A stretch of DNA of 64,000 nucleotides, from contig WTXI01000102.1 in the NCBI GenBank assembly GCA_022376515.1, positions 57,823-121,822 on the forward strand. Direction: 5' to 3'. Origin of the DNA: Lactifluus volemus. Lineage: Eukaryota; Basidiomycota; Agaricomycetes; Russulales; Russulaceae. A program made the translations under genes and the position numbers. This document shows positions 1-8,835 of the stretch, one piece after another. Within the stretch, counting starts at the first letter, position 1, and the number at the start of each line of letters is the position of its first letter. Below the pieces are notes generated by a model, which saw only the letters and a list, made by a program, of their open reading frames with translations, ran no database searches and was not told where the DNA came from.

Positions 1-15
1 AGACTAATGTAATTA

Positions 16-96
16 GCTTGGATGGCTTAATGGTAAAACTTGCAGAGAGCCCTATTTTTGTGTGGACTGGTCGAGAGTTCGAATCCCGCATCGTGT
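16..96 (+). other. tRNA-like / SINE-head-like segment, degenerate
   Basis: The stretch has an A-box-like string (TGGCTTAATGG) and, about 45 bases on, a B-box-like string (GAGTTCGAATCCC), the two internal RNA polymerase III promoter elements of tRNA genes. The presumed acceptor ends do not pair and the T stem is poor, so it is not a functional tRNA as it stands. It may be a decayed tRNA gene or the head of a tRNA-derived SINE. Confidence 0.3.
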
Positions 97-195
97 AATT
101 GTCAGATGCCAGCTGAGTTGATTAGCAAATTTGAGAAACTTTTACCAGAATTAATTAATTGACTGAATATTTTTTAAGAGTGTTTTTAAATTTAA

Positions 196-228
196 ATCTG
201 CATTTATATCCCGCAACAAGTACTATGA
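196..228 (-). repeat. Short dispersed repeat, copy A (partner of 27541-27578)
   Basis: The reverse complement reads GTCATAG..TTGCGGGATATAAATG followed by CAGATTT and an A/T-rich run. The same string occurs on the plus strand at 27541-27578, where it is followed by a run of As. This suggests the 3' end of a retroposed, SINE-like element present twice in the window in opposite orientation. Confidence 0.5.
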
Positions 229-460
229 CAAAGACGCGGTCCATATTTTTTAAGGGTGGTGGGCTAAATGGGGGTAGCTCTGGCCCGGACCGGCCCCGGA
301 CAATCTATCAACGATGATTTATATATTCACGTGACACACGTGACTTGGGTAAGTTACCATCAATTCTCAAGGGGGGGGTAACTTACCGGTAAGTTACCTG
401 TTAATTACCGGTGAAAAACCATTTCGGGGAAAAACCCCCAGTTTTTCCCGCAACACTACT
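229..460. other. Intergenic; cluster of GGTAAGTTACC palindromes
   Basis: No gene is recognisable. Around 348-410 a palindromic motif built on GTAAGTTACC/GGTAACTTACC occurs three times, next to an 8-G run and several CCGG-rich strings. At 461 the sequence switches abruptly into fucosyltransferase-like copy 1, so this is a rearrangement junction. Confidence 0.4.
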
Positions 461-925
461 GTATGTTCCCATTCGTCCATGCCCTGGACCCACGCATCCT
501 CTTGCACTGGCAGGGCATTCTCCAGCTCTTGGAGCTACTCAGGTTGACCGTTCGTCAGCACATACACAGGCGTGAACGTCGTTGTAGGCAAGAGAAAGGG
601 ACGGACATCGCGCACGCGTGTGACGATCTGTTCGATCCCGAAAAAGCAATGCGCACGGTTCCGTGCGAGCTCTTCGGCCCTGCTGGAGGGAGGAACCGGT
701 CCGGTAATCCGAGGAATTCGTTGATGCCCACTAATTGGCCCTACCTGAATATGACAAGACGTGCTAAGTGAGGCGAGAGTGAAGGCCGGAACGGAGGCCA
801 ACAGCCCCCTGACAGATACAATTACAGGCACGGCGCAGGGTGCCGAAAATGTGACACAAACCCTAAGGGAAAAAGGTTATAAAGAGGAGGAGGAAGGGAG
901 GCTGGTGGTGAAGGAAAGGGGAGTG

Positions 926-1903
926 TCACGTCGAGGGAGAAAGGGCCTGCAGGAGAGCGGGGTGTTTTCGAATATATGCGTCGAAGGCATCGGAGGCCCA
1001 GCGGCCGAGAGCCTGAATGCGATCCCGTGGCCAACCTTGAGAGGCGAAAAAGGTGGCACCACCAGAGCGCAAGGAATGGCCGCCAAAGGTGGGAGGGAGA
1101 AAGGAGTGGAGGCGGCGCAAATACCAAGCGCGGGTGGGGACGGAGAGGGAAGAGTCGAGCCACAAGTAAGGGTGAAAGGGGGCACGAGAATCGCGGCTGT
1201 CAAGGTACTGTGAAAAAAGCGGTAAGGGATCAAGGGGAATGTTGGGGAGGGTAACAATGAGAATCAAATTGCCCTCGAAAAAGCGGTCTGCCTTGTGGCC
1301 GGGCAAGTGATACGAGAAACGATCGGAGAGAAGAGACACGGGGGCACGTAAAATGCGCTTGCGCGCAGACCGTCGAGAAGGCGTATCACAGTCGACCAGC
1401 TCACCAAGGCGATGAAGACCGAAAAAACCGCAAACAGTAAGGGCAAGAAAAAGGAGATCATCGTGGGTAGGGGAGGCAAGGGACGTGGAGAAGGTGATGA
1501 GGTGATCGAGCAAAAGCGGGAGTTTGCGCTGGGGGGCAGTCCCGAGACGACGAAGACAGCCAGCGAGAGCGCGGCAAACAAGGGGGTGGCGGCGCGAAAG
1601 GCGGACGTGGGGGAAGGCAACTTGAAGTTGGTTACAGATGCCCGAAAGGTAGGTGGAGACGGAGCGGGGTTGAATGTGATGACACATGTAGACAACAAAA
1701 CGGGCAAGAGTAAGAGGGGAAGGATCGTAATCGAACCCATGCATATTGCAGAAAGAGATGTAGGATTGAAGGTGAGAATGGTAAGCACGATGCGAAGATG
1801 AGTCAAGGGAGGATCCGATGGCAATGTTCAATTCTCGATCAAGATGATCAAGAGTCCACGGCAGCCGATGAGGCTGCCGGGACGATTGAGACAGAGCTAA
1901 CAT
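926..1903 (-). CDS. Tyrosine recombinase of the retroelement
   Basis: This is a phage-integrase-type tyrosine recombinase of 325 residues, expected to integrate a circular DNA copy of the element without a DDE integrase. Catalytic residues are visible: Arg165 in GLHRLGELV, His276 and Arg279 in GGHSLRSGG, Trp302 in GRWAS, and the nucleophile Tyr310 in DAYIRKHP. Residues ~15-120 look like the alpha-helical core-binding domain. The frame is open throughout. It overlaps the end of the RT-RNase H frame by a few bases, so translation may depend on coupled or internal initiation, or on splicing. It is the last gene of the element. Confidence 0.85.
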   Translation of the reverse strand: MLALSQSSRQPHRLPWTLDHLDRELNIAIGSSLDSSSHRAYHSHLQSYISFCNMHGFDYDPSPLTLARFVVYMCHHIQPRSVSTYLSGICNQLQVAFPHVRLSRRHPLVCRALAGCLRRLGTAPQRKLPLLLDHLITFSTSLASPTHDDLLFLALTVCGFFGLHRLGELVDCDTPSRRSARKRILRAPVSLLSDRFSYHLPGHKADRFFEGNLILIVTLPNIPLDPLPLFSQYLDSRDSRAPFHPYLWLDSSLSVPTRAWYLRRLHSFLPPTFGGHSLRSGGATFFASQGWPRDRIQALGRWASDAFDAYIRKHPALLQALSPST

Positions 1904-3885
1904 GGGGCCGACCCCAGCGTACGTCGTGGGGGTGGAAAAGGACCTCCCGGAGTGATATCAGGTGGCATGAAGGTGTAAAGCTTAAGCAATGGCTGCTCAC
2001 GAGCGGCGATCGCGAAGAGTGAGCGGGAAAGGGCATCGGCAACAATGTTCTCCGTGGCAGCGACGTGAAAGACCCGGAGGGAAATCGATGAATGGATAAG
2101 GAGATCACAGGAAAATCGCAAAATAGGGTTATAGGTGGAAACGGTACGAAGAGAATCGAAAATCTGGACGGTGTCGAGGCTGTCAGTGAACACAGCGAGG
2201 CACGCGGGGGGGTGAGGAGACCTTGCAGCAAATTGGATGGCGGATGCAACGCAGAGCGCTTCGAGCCAGAAGATGGAGCCCCAAGGGAGGGATGACGGAA
2301 ATGATGAGCGTTGGTGGACACAACCTTGTAGGGTAGAAGGTGACCAAAAACCAAGCCCATGAGATGGAGCATCACAATAAATTTGAAGATCTGCCTCCCC
2401 AGGAACCCAATGGATTGAGTGGAGAATGTGGACACCGGAGAAAGTTTCGAAAGTCTTCGCAAACCACACGAGGTCGGAGATAACCTCAGAATTGAGGAAG
2501 ACGGGCGCATGCGGAATCATCTTCCCGGCAGTTTTCTCATACCCGGATGAAAGAGCTGGGCGAAGGAGTGGACAGACGTTGAGTGCCCAACTCATCCACC
2601 CGAGGAGATGCAGCCATTCGCGGAGTTTGTGTCGCCGCCCAGACCCGGGGGGGCGTACTGCAAACTCACGGACTGCGAGCATTAACGCAGCGCGACGTTC
2701 ATCGTCAAACGAGATTGTCATCCTAGAGGGCGAAACAAGGAATCCGGTGATGACAAGGTCATGGCCAAACTCCTGTTTGCTGTCCTCGTGGGGGAGTCCG
2801 ATCGCATCCCAAAAAGAGAGCAGACGGACTTGCGTGCCAGGAAGAAAGCGGTCATAAGGAGGATAGCGAATAAGCTCGGAGGAATCATCAAAACCAAAAG
2901 TATCATCCATGTAAGCAAGAATGGGATAAATCGAAAGATGAAAATTTGCAATCCATAAAACTAAAGCCATAAACGAGCACCATATCATCGCAGAGGCGCG
3001 TCCACCAAAATTATTACAGCGATCGACCCGACGAGAGCCGTCAACCGTAACAACCTGTCGCATCTGCCACGCGGGATGCATCGGGAGGCGGCGATACGCT
3101 TGCGAGACATCTGACTTAAAGAGCCATAAAGGGGGATGACCATGAAGAAGTTGGAAGTGAAGTAGATTCTGACCAAGGTGCTGAACGGTGTCGAGGTCAT
3201 TATGAACATCATCGCGTGCGATGTGGGAATTCGGGGAAAAATCTCCAGCCGAATGATCAACCACAAGCCGAAGTTTCCCTGACTTCTTCGGAACGGTGTG
3301 GACGGGGACACTGATCATCCCGGGCAAAAGAGGTTCATCTGCAGAAGCAAACGGGTGCGAAAAACGCCCGAGCCGCTGTTCCTCGTCGCACTGAGCACGC
3401 GCAAAGGCAAGCGAAGGCGGGGAGAGCGGGCGTTCAGGGAAGTCTCGTGACGTCGCGTATAAGGTGGGATCATCATCAGCAGGCGGCCAAAACCCCTCGC
3501 GAAGACCTCGAATGACCGAATCAACGAAAGGGCGATTAGGGTGTGATGAAAGTAATGAAGCGAAAAGATCAACATTAATAGGCGTAACAACTTGAAAGAG
3601 GTGTGGAAAGTTAGTAAGAGTAAAAAGGGTCGCAGAATCAGAGAGGATAGATGTAGGAGGTGACGGAAGAGGGGGAGCATATTCAGTCGCGGAACTTGAT
3701 GGTGTGAGAAAGTGAGATTTAGAAGACGACTCCCAGACAAACCCACGGGTGAAGTGCGGGTAATCATTTGGATTGGGACGTTGCTCCCTGTGATTTGTCT
3801 CCGGGAGGTGATTGACAGGTGAGACTCGAATGCCCGCGTCTGTTGCATCACAAACAGACGTGTTGGAAACAGCACTTGGTTCCAT
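1897..3885 (-). CDS. Reverse transcriptase-RNase H polyprotein of the retroelement
   Basis: The 662-residue frame is open throughout. An N-terminal unclassified region of ~190 residues is followed by a reverse transcriptase with VPKKSGKLRLVVDHS, SDVSQAYRRLPMH and the catalytic AYMDD box near residues 323-327. An RNase H domain follows, with acidic residues in IYCDAPSHGLGFW (~503), FTDSLDTVQ (~567) and NIVADALSRS (~613). This order, with a tyrosine recombinase downstream and no DDE integrase, marks a DIRS-type element. The frame overlaps the end of gag by ~38 bases, so frameshifting or re-initiation could express it. It would copy the element RNA into DNA. Confidence 0.85.
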   Translation of the reverse strand: MEPSAVSNTSVCDATDAGIRVSPVNHLPETNHREQRPNPNDYPHFTRGFVWESSSKSHFLTPSSSATEYAPPLPSPPTSILSDSATLFTLTNFPHLFQVVTPINVDLFASLLSSHPNRPFVDSVIRGLREGFWPPADDDPTLYATSRDFPERPLSPPSLAFARAQCDEEQRLGRFSHPFASADEPLLPGMISVPVHTVPKKSGKLRLVVDHSAGDFSPNSHIARDDVHNDLDTVQHLGQNLLHFQLLHGHPPLWLFKSDVSQAYRRLPMHPAWQMRQVVTVDGSRRVDRCNNFGGRASAMIWCSFMALVLWIANFHLSIYPILAYMDDTFGFDDSSELIRYPPYDRFLPGTQVRLLSFWDAIGLPHEDSKQEFGHDLVITGFLVSPSRMTISFDDERRAALMLAVREFAVRPPGSGRRHKLREWLHLLGWMSWALNVCPLLRPALSSGYEKTAGKMIPHAPVFLNSEVISDLVWFAKTFETFSGVHILHSIHWVPGEADLQIYCDAPSHGLGFWSPSTLQGCVHQRSSFPSSLPWGSIFWLEALCVASAIQFAARSPHPPACLAVFTDSLDTVQIFDSLRTVSTYNPILRFSCDLLIHSSISLRVFHVAATENIVADALSRSLFAIAAREQPLLKLYTFMPPDITPGGPFPPPRRTLGSAPC

Positions 3886-5002
3886 CGGGGCACAATCCGA
3901 GATTGAACCTCTTACATGCTTCCGAGGGTCGACCTCGCGTCGGTTTTCCCGAGCCCTGTGTCTTCATGATCTCTTTTGTGGCGAATGGGCAATTGATGAA
4001 CTGAGTGTAGATCGAGTTGAACGCGGTGGTGTCAGACAAGAGAACTCCAACACATTCTGCAATAAAGGATCGGACCCGTTTGTCATACTCGATAACGCGG
4101 TCAGCCAACGGTCCGACGGCAATGAAGGTGTCGACAATGTGTTTAGCATAGTCTGAGAGCTCTCTGGCTTGTTGAGGGTAGAGGAAAAGGACTCCTTCCT
4201 GGTATCGATCCCAGGCGCACCTCCAATCTCCCGAGGAACGAATTTCTCGGGTTGGACGGATGTTGGTGGTGGTGATGTCAATGTCTCCGAAATGTTGGAC
4301 GGATCGTTTAGACGGCCCATCTGTCGCGAAATGGAAGTCGAAGAGTCTGTTAAGGTCGACATAAGTGTTGGCGATGACATCCGCCCAGAGGGAAGCGGGG
4401 AAACGCAGCCGTTGTTGGCTAGCAAGGACTTTTTTCTTGACGAGCCCTGGGTCGCGTGCGTAATTTTCCTGGAGCTGTGCGGTGAGCTTCCAGACATCGA
4501 CGGGTCCTGAAGGGGCCGTTCTGTCGAAAGGCAAGAGTGAGAGGTCAATCCTGTCGGACTCATCATCCGAGAATCCATCGTCATCACGACGTCGTTTTGC
4601 TTGCGATCTCCGACGCTCTCGGGGGTTATCGAATTCATCGTTAAGATCACTGTCGTAGGGTCATTGTCTTCCACCTTCTCGCCCAGCTTCGATGTTTTCC
4701 TCATCGATGTTTTGAAGCGCCTCCATGTATATGGCGATCGAGCGATAGACTTGCTCGTGGTCCTCAAATCCTCCTTGCTCCCGCTCCTGCTCTGCTCGCC
4801 GAAGGAGCATGACGACCGCGTTATCTCTGGAAAGTCTGTCCCGACGGAAGTCGGCAATGATGTCATCGCATGCTCGGAGATAGGCAGTTGCGACAGGTCT
4901 GTGGGGAATGCATCCGACATTCTGAGGAGGAGCGAAGGAATTTTGAGGAACGGTCGACTGCGATTCTTGCGTCTGTGAGGTCGATGTTTCATTCTCAGGC
5001 AT
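3848..5002 (-). pseudogene. gag-like gene of the retroelement, with in-frame stop
   Basis: The gag-like product begins MPENETSTSQ at 5002. The reading frame stops after 113 codons, at 4661, where the inverted copy of the same region has an Arg codon (CGA versus TGA). The rest continues in the same register from about 4660 to 3848. It has a charged Arg/Asp-rich stretch and ends in a CCCH zinc finger, CKRFNLGLC..CCFQHVC (C-x7-C-x5-C-x3-H), the nucleic-acid-binding module typical of gag proteins in this class. The stop is a C-to-T change in a CpG, so it looks like mutational decay rather than a programmed stop. Confidence 0.75.
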
Positions 5003-5006
5003 GTGT
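4389..5006 (-). repeat. Inverted repeat, left arm (gag 5' region)
   Basis: This 618-base arm pairs with 5357-5974 in inverted orientation with no indels. By eye there are 14 substitutions, and each is a CG to TG or CG to CA change. Twelve of the changed CpGs are lost in this arm and two in the other. The arms flank a 350-base spacer. Confidence 0.9.
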
Positions 5007-5356
5007 CAGTAGGTGACTCTACACCACCCTTACCCAGGTGTCTCACTCAGTAGCGCTGTAGGGGCGGTCCCGCGTTCTCCCGGAGTTCGCGACCATTGGA
5101 TAGGAGTCAAGTCCTAGGCAGTGGCGGGTGCCACAGAGGTCTAGGCCTTGTCGGATCCTCCTGTCTGATAAGGTGCAAGCTCTCTCTCACTTAGGGGCTT
5201 TCTTCTTGTCCCTAACTTGCACCTCGTCAGGTCAGTCTAATTTGTGACCTTCTCTCTTTCTCATTTTATTTCTCAATTCTCCCTTTCTCTGTTAGCAGTC
5301 GCCCACTTCTCACTTTTTCATTCATACTCATCTACGACCATCTCTCAAATCATTTT
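5007..5356. other. Spacer between the gag inverted repeats (leader-like)
   Basis: The spacer differs upstream of each gag start, so the two arms have different leaders. On the plus side, 5240-5356 is pyrimidine-rich and looks like a fungal 5' leader ahead of the ATG at 5361. Around 5175-5235 a hairpin is formed by GGTGCAAG and CTTGCACC with a CTTAGGGG/TCCCTAA pair inside it. No coding sequence is recognised. Confidence 0.5.
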
Positions 5357-5974
5357 ACACATGCCTGAGAATGAAACATCGACCTCACAGACGCAAGAAT
5401 CGCAGTCGACCGTTCCTCAAAATTCCTTCGCTCCTCCTCAGAATGTCGGACGCATTCCCCACAGACCTGTCGCAACTGCCTATCTCCGAGCGTGCGATGA
5501 CATCGTCGCCGACTTCCGTCGGGACAGACTTTCCAGAGATAACGTGGTCGTCATGCTCCTTCGGCGAGCAGAGCAGGAGCGGGAGCAAGGAGGATTTGAG
5601 GACCACGAGCAAGTCTATCGCTCGATCGCCATATACATGGAGGCGCTTCAAAACGTCGATGAGGAAAACATCGAAGCTGGGCGAGAAGGTGGAAGACAAC
5701 GACCCTACGACAGTGATCTTAACGACGAATTCGATAACCCCCGAGAGCGTCGGAGATCGCGAGCAAAACGACGTCGTGATGACGATGGATTCTCGGATGA
5801 CGAGTCCGACAGGATTGACCTCTCACTCTTGCCTTTCGACAGAACGGCCCCTTCGGGACCCGTCGATGTCTGGAAGCTCACCGCACAGCTCCAGGAAAAT
5901 TACGCACGCGACCCGGGGCTTGTCAAGAAAAAAGTCCTTGCTAGCCAACAACGGCCGCGTTTCCCCGCTTCCCT
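5357..5974 (+). repeat. Inverted repeat, right arm: truncated gag on the plus strand
   Basis: This arm encodes, without a stop, the first ~205 residues of the gag protein (MPENETSTSQ.. at 5361), including the charged region that is interrupted in the minus arm. It ends abruptly at 5974, where the fucosyltransferase host gene resumes with the duplicated GCCCA. It therefore lacks the CCCH finger and is not a complete gene. It could come from a 5' inversion during reverse transcription or from a second element inserted head to head. Confidence 0.85.
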
Positions 5975-6383
5975 GCCCATAAAACGTGCCGACCAATTGA
6001 TGATATCTTTACGGTGTTCGAGGTATTCCCCATGTCGGACGTGTAACGTGAGTAAACCTGAGAAGGGTGTAGGGGCAGAAGACGGGGCGAAATCAGATGG
6101 AGTGGCATCAGAGAGCACGGGGTCGATAATTGGAGCATTCGCGGTGGAAGGCTCTGGCCATTGTCTGCCAGTGGCTTGGGGAGGTCCTTCGAAAAGACAA
6201 GAAGCTCATCCTTGCTAGAGCTGGAGAGATGAAAGAAGAGAGAAGTTGTCCCAAGGATGACCAGGCCAAAGAAAGAGGTTCAAAAGCGACGGGGATGAAA
6301 AGGCGGGGACGAAAGGAAGAGGAACGTGGCTTCTCGAGGCTGACTGGGCCATGAAGGCTCTGCGTTATAGACCGTAGTAGCAT

Positions 6384-8105
6384 CGAAGGGGTCAAGCCTA
6401 GCAAAGCCAAGTTGCTCCGAGTTCGTTGTGAGGGCTCAGAAAATTTATATTATCGTGTTGCAATTAGCAGTGCAATTTCCCGGTCGAGCTGAAACTCAGC
6501 CCTCGCAACCTGGAACGAGCTAGCAGTCATCCTATGTCCAAGCCTATGTCTCACAAATTGTGACATCCTCCGGTCTTTTTATGATGATTGAACGCCAGAA
6601 ACTGAAAACGCTGAGGACGAGTCAGCGAGAGTGAAAACACTGAGTGCCGAGTCCTCGAAGATCAACGTACGTATCGTAACTACTTTGGTATTTTATTATC
6701 TTAGATTTGTACAAGGCTTCGGACATTCTCGGGATCCCAAATAGGTGTCCCATCTCCGAGACAATATCCACGGCATATAACAGAAACACACTGCGGTTGA
6801 CCTCGGCACCAATTTGTCGATGTAAACCGCGTGTTATTAATTTCGTTGGTTAACATCAGTCCGCTGGCGGATCTTCAGTTGAGACCCCATAGATGAGAGC
6901 TGTTATGTGATACTGCGTTCCCTTCAGTTTCAGTTTCACCCACTCTCACGATTAGCGATACCGTGGCAGCCGACTTGGAAGTCACAGGTCAAAGCGCGGC
7001 GATGTGGGGCCGTACCTGCACTTTCGGCGACTTCCGGTTTCCTGTCCTCAAAGAAAAGCTCCTTTTCACACTGAGCCTTATGACTCGGAGTTGTACCCGT
7101 TGCTTCATTCACTGCCCTCTGTCATCACAGAGCACATTCAACGTATAAAGAAGTATTTTACACAATACATTGTGTGCATCATGCTCTGAGCGGATGCAGA
7201 CAAGATCCACTTGAGCGACGTATCACCTCCTTGCGAGGAGAGAAACAGAGTGGTGCATTGTGGGAGGAAATCATCATAGCCACCAAAAGAGGGAAAATGA
7301 GAGTTGGGCATGACTGTGGCAAAGTGGTGTTGTGAAACTAATCGTCGTGGACTCACCCCGAAGCCAAGATAGGACGGAAAACTAAGCAGGAAGTGGGAAA
7401 AAGAAGTTGACCCTACTTGCAGTTGAGTAACCGTAGCAGCTGTGGTAGCAAGGCGGGCGACGAAACGAGGTCAAAGGCGGACACTAGTTGTGGCTCCAAC
7501 TCGACCCTAGAGTCGCTGCAGTTCACCGAAGGGGAACAGGATCGTTCTGAAATGCACCGGGTGAATGATAATGGCAGCGAGACCGGGTGATGATGATGAA
7601 AAATGAGGATTGGCGATGTAACGAGCCAGGACCGCACGTCCAACAGTCTTCTCAATCCACAACTCACAAATTTGCCTTCTCCAACTAGATCAGTTACGGC
7701 TGAACGGGGTGAAAATATATAGGGAGGACGCACCAGATATCGATGACCAGTACAAGACTCGCAATGCGGTGATCCGTCCACTAAACCCATCAATCCACTG
7801 TGACCCCTGTTATATCATGAAAAATACGAGGATAGCGTAAAGGTAGTGAGATTGGAGCATAATATAAGAACCGGAAAATGATTACAGGCGGTGCATCCAG
7901 GGCAGCCGGAGACGGGCGTGGCGAGTTTGCGTCTTTTGTATGGTAAAAAAATGAGAGGCCAGCGGATGGGCAGAGGAAAGGAGGCCAGAGTTGATCCATC
8001 TACGAGGGCGAGAGCAACCCTGGGTATGTTCGTCGGTGAGGGTTGCAGGGGCAGAAAACAGGACCCTCCGGGAAGTGCTTTGTAGTGTCAGGGGTACTTA
8101 TACTC
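6384..8105. repeat. Segmental duplication upstream of copy 1 (matches 10626-12003)
   Basis: The upstream flank of fucosyltransferase copy 1 is repeated upstream of copy 2, and in part upstream of copy 3 (25260-25440). Shared blocks include 6425-6540, 7030-7140, the 7413-7850 region, and 8049-8100 with GTAGTGTCAGGGGTACTTAT. That last block matches 11953-12003, immediately before the NLR-type gene. No intact gene is seen here, and the NLR-type gene itself is absent from this copy. Confidence 0.75.
7413..7793 (-). other. Conserved spliced-looking locus, copy 1, function unknown
   Basis: A minus-strand open frame of 126 codons has a diverged partner at 11418-11795. Both share splice-like sites in the same places: a G(T/C)-rich donor before a CCCCGTTCAG acceptor, then GTGAGTT after GAAGG(C/A)AAATTT. 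Conservation could reflect a spliced RNA or simply recent duplication. I do not recognise the product and do not call it a protein gene. Confidence 0.3.
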
Positions 8106-8835
8106 GCTGAAAGTACGCAACACGGGTGAGTTCGAGTGACTACTGTAGTACTCACCACCATTTTACGTGCCTCTAAATACATTTGCGGTATATCGGTCAG
8201 ACCGTGCGTTAGAATGGCATGTATTCAATGGACCATACCTTCAAGTTACTTCTTTATCTTTTGGTGGGAACGGCGAGGAGTCGAAAATCGAGGGGAAACG
8301 AGAAAGAGCAAACCAACGTTCCCGAGTCGCGCTCAAGTTTGTGCCAGCGTTCGAACAAAATGCCATGTGGCAGCCATTTGATATTCAAACGAAATGAGAG
8401 GTGGACTAGACTGTCGATTCAATTACGTTTTTACTCACGGTTGACATACCCGCCGCGTTCGTAATCCATGACGATGCTGTGTGGCCTGCAGACATTTGTC
8501 TGAAGGGAGTGAGAACAAAACTTGACGTGAGTGTGAGTCAATTGAACAGCATACGAATCCGCTATTAAATATGGGATGTCTATGCGTATGTCTACTATGT
8601 CTGTCCCGGAAGAAACTAAAAATGGAAGAATAAGTGTATCAGTAGTCAACGCATCACAGGTAGGTAGGGACTAGTGTCAATGTCCAAAGGACGTCCTATG
8701 AATCTTGATGTCGTAGATCAACGGGATTTCCATTCATTCTAAACTAATGTTTGTCCATACGCTTAATTTGTATAATTTTTGGCGTACGATGCGTGCAAAG
8801 TGGATGACAGTTTGTCCTCTTGAAGGAGAATCATT
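8106..8835. repeat. Downstream flank of copy 2, shared with copies 3 and 4
   Basis: Blocks such as TGTCTGTCCCGGAAGAAA..AAAAATGGAAGAATAA (about 8600-8640) recur at 17570-17620 and 29440-29475. They show that the duplicated unit of each fucosyltransferase copy extends several hundred bases past the stop codon. No open gene is recognised. Confidence 0.7.

Larger units (their letters stand above)
731..5974 (-). mobile_element. Tyrosine-recombinase (DIRS-type) retroelement with rearranged 5' end
   Basis: The element lies inside fucosyltransferase copy 1. The host sequence stops at ..TTGATGCCCA (730) and resumes with GCCCATAAAACG (5975), so GCCCA (or TGCCCA, as the T is ambiguous) is present on both sides. 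In element orientation (minus strand) it carries gag, then reverse transcriptase-RNase H, then a tyrosine recombinase, the gene content of DIRS-order retrotransposons. Upstream of gag, the first ~618 bases of gag are repeated in inverted orientation (5357-5974) after a 350-base spacer (5007-5356). I could not find ordinary LTRs or the split direct repeats expected of Ngaro/DIRS elements. The copy looks inactive because gag has a premature stop. Confidence 0.8.
461..6383 (-). pseudogene. O-fucosyltransferase-like pseudogene, copy 1, split by a retroelement
   Basis: This is the first of five copies. Reading from the right, 6383 down to about 6150 carries exon 1 (ATG at 6383, an N-terminus like the other copies) with a frameshift near 6295. 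Sequence then jumps directly into the exon 5 region, so exons 2-4 are deleted. The GDP-fucose motif is degraded to HVRHGEY where the other copies have HIRRGDY. At 5975 the gene is broken by the 731-5974 retroelement and resumes at 730-461 with the segment encoding RAEELARNRAHC and VYVLTNGQPE. The last exons are missing. It cannot make a full protein. Confidence 0.85.

Noticed and set aside
16..96. A functional tRNA gene
   Set aside because: A- and B-box-like strings are present, but the acceptor ends do not pair and the T stem is weak. It is kept only as a tRNA-like relic.
4169..4978. Plus-strand frames over the minus-strand gag
   Set aside because: They are antisense shadows of gag. The CCCH finger and paralogous arm support the minus strand.
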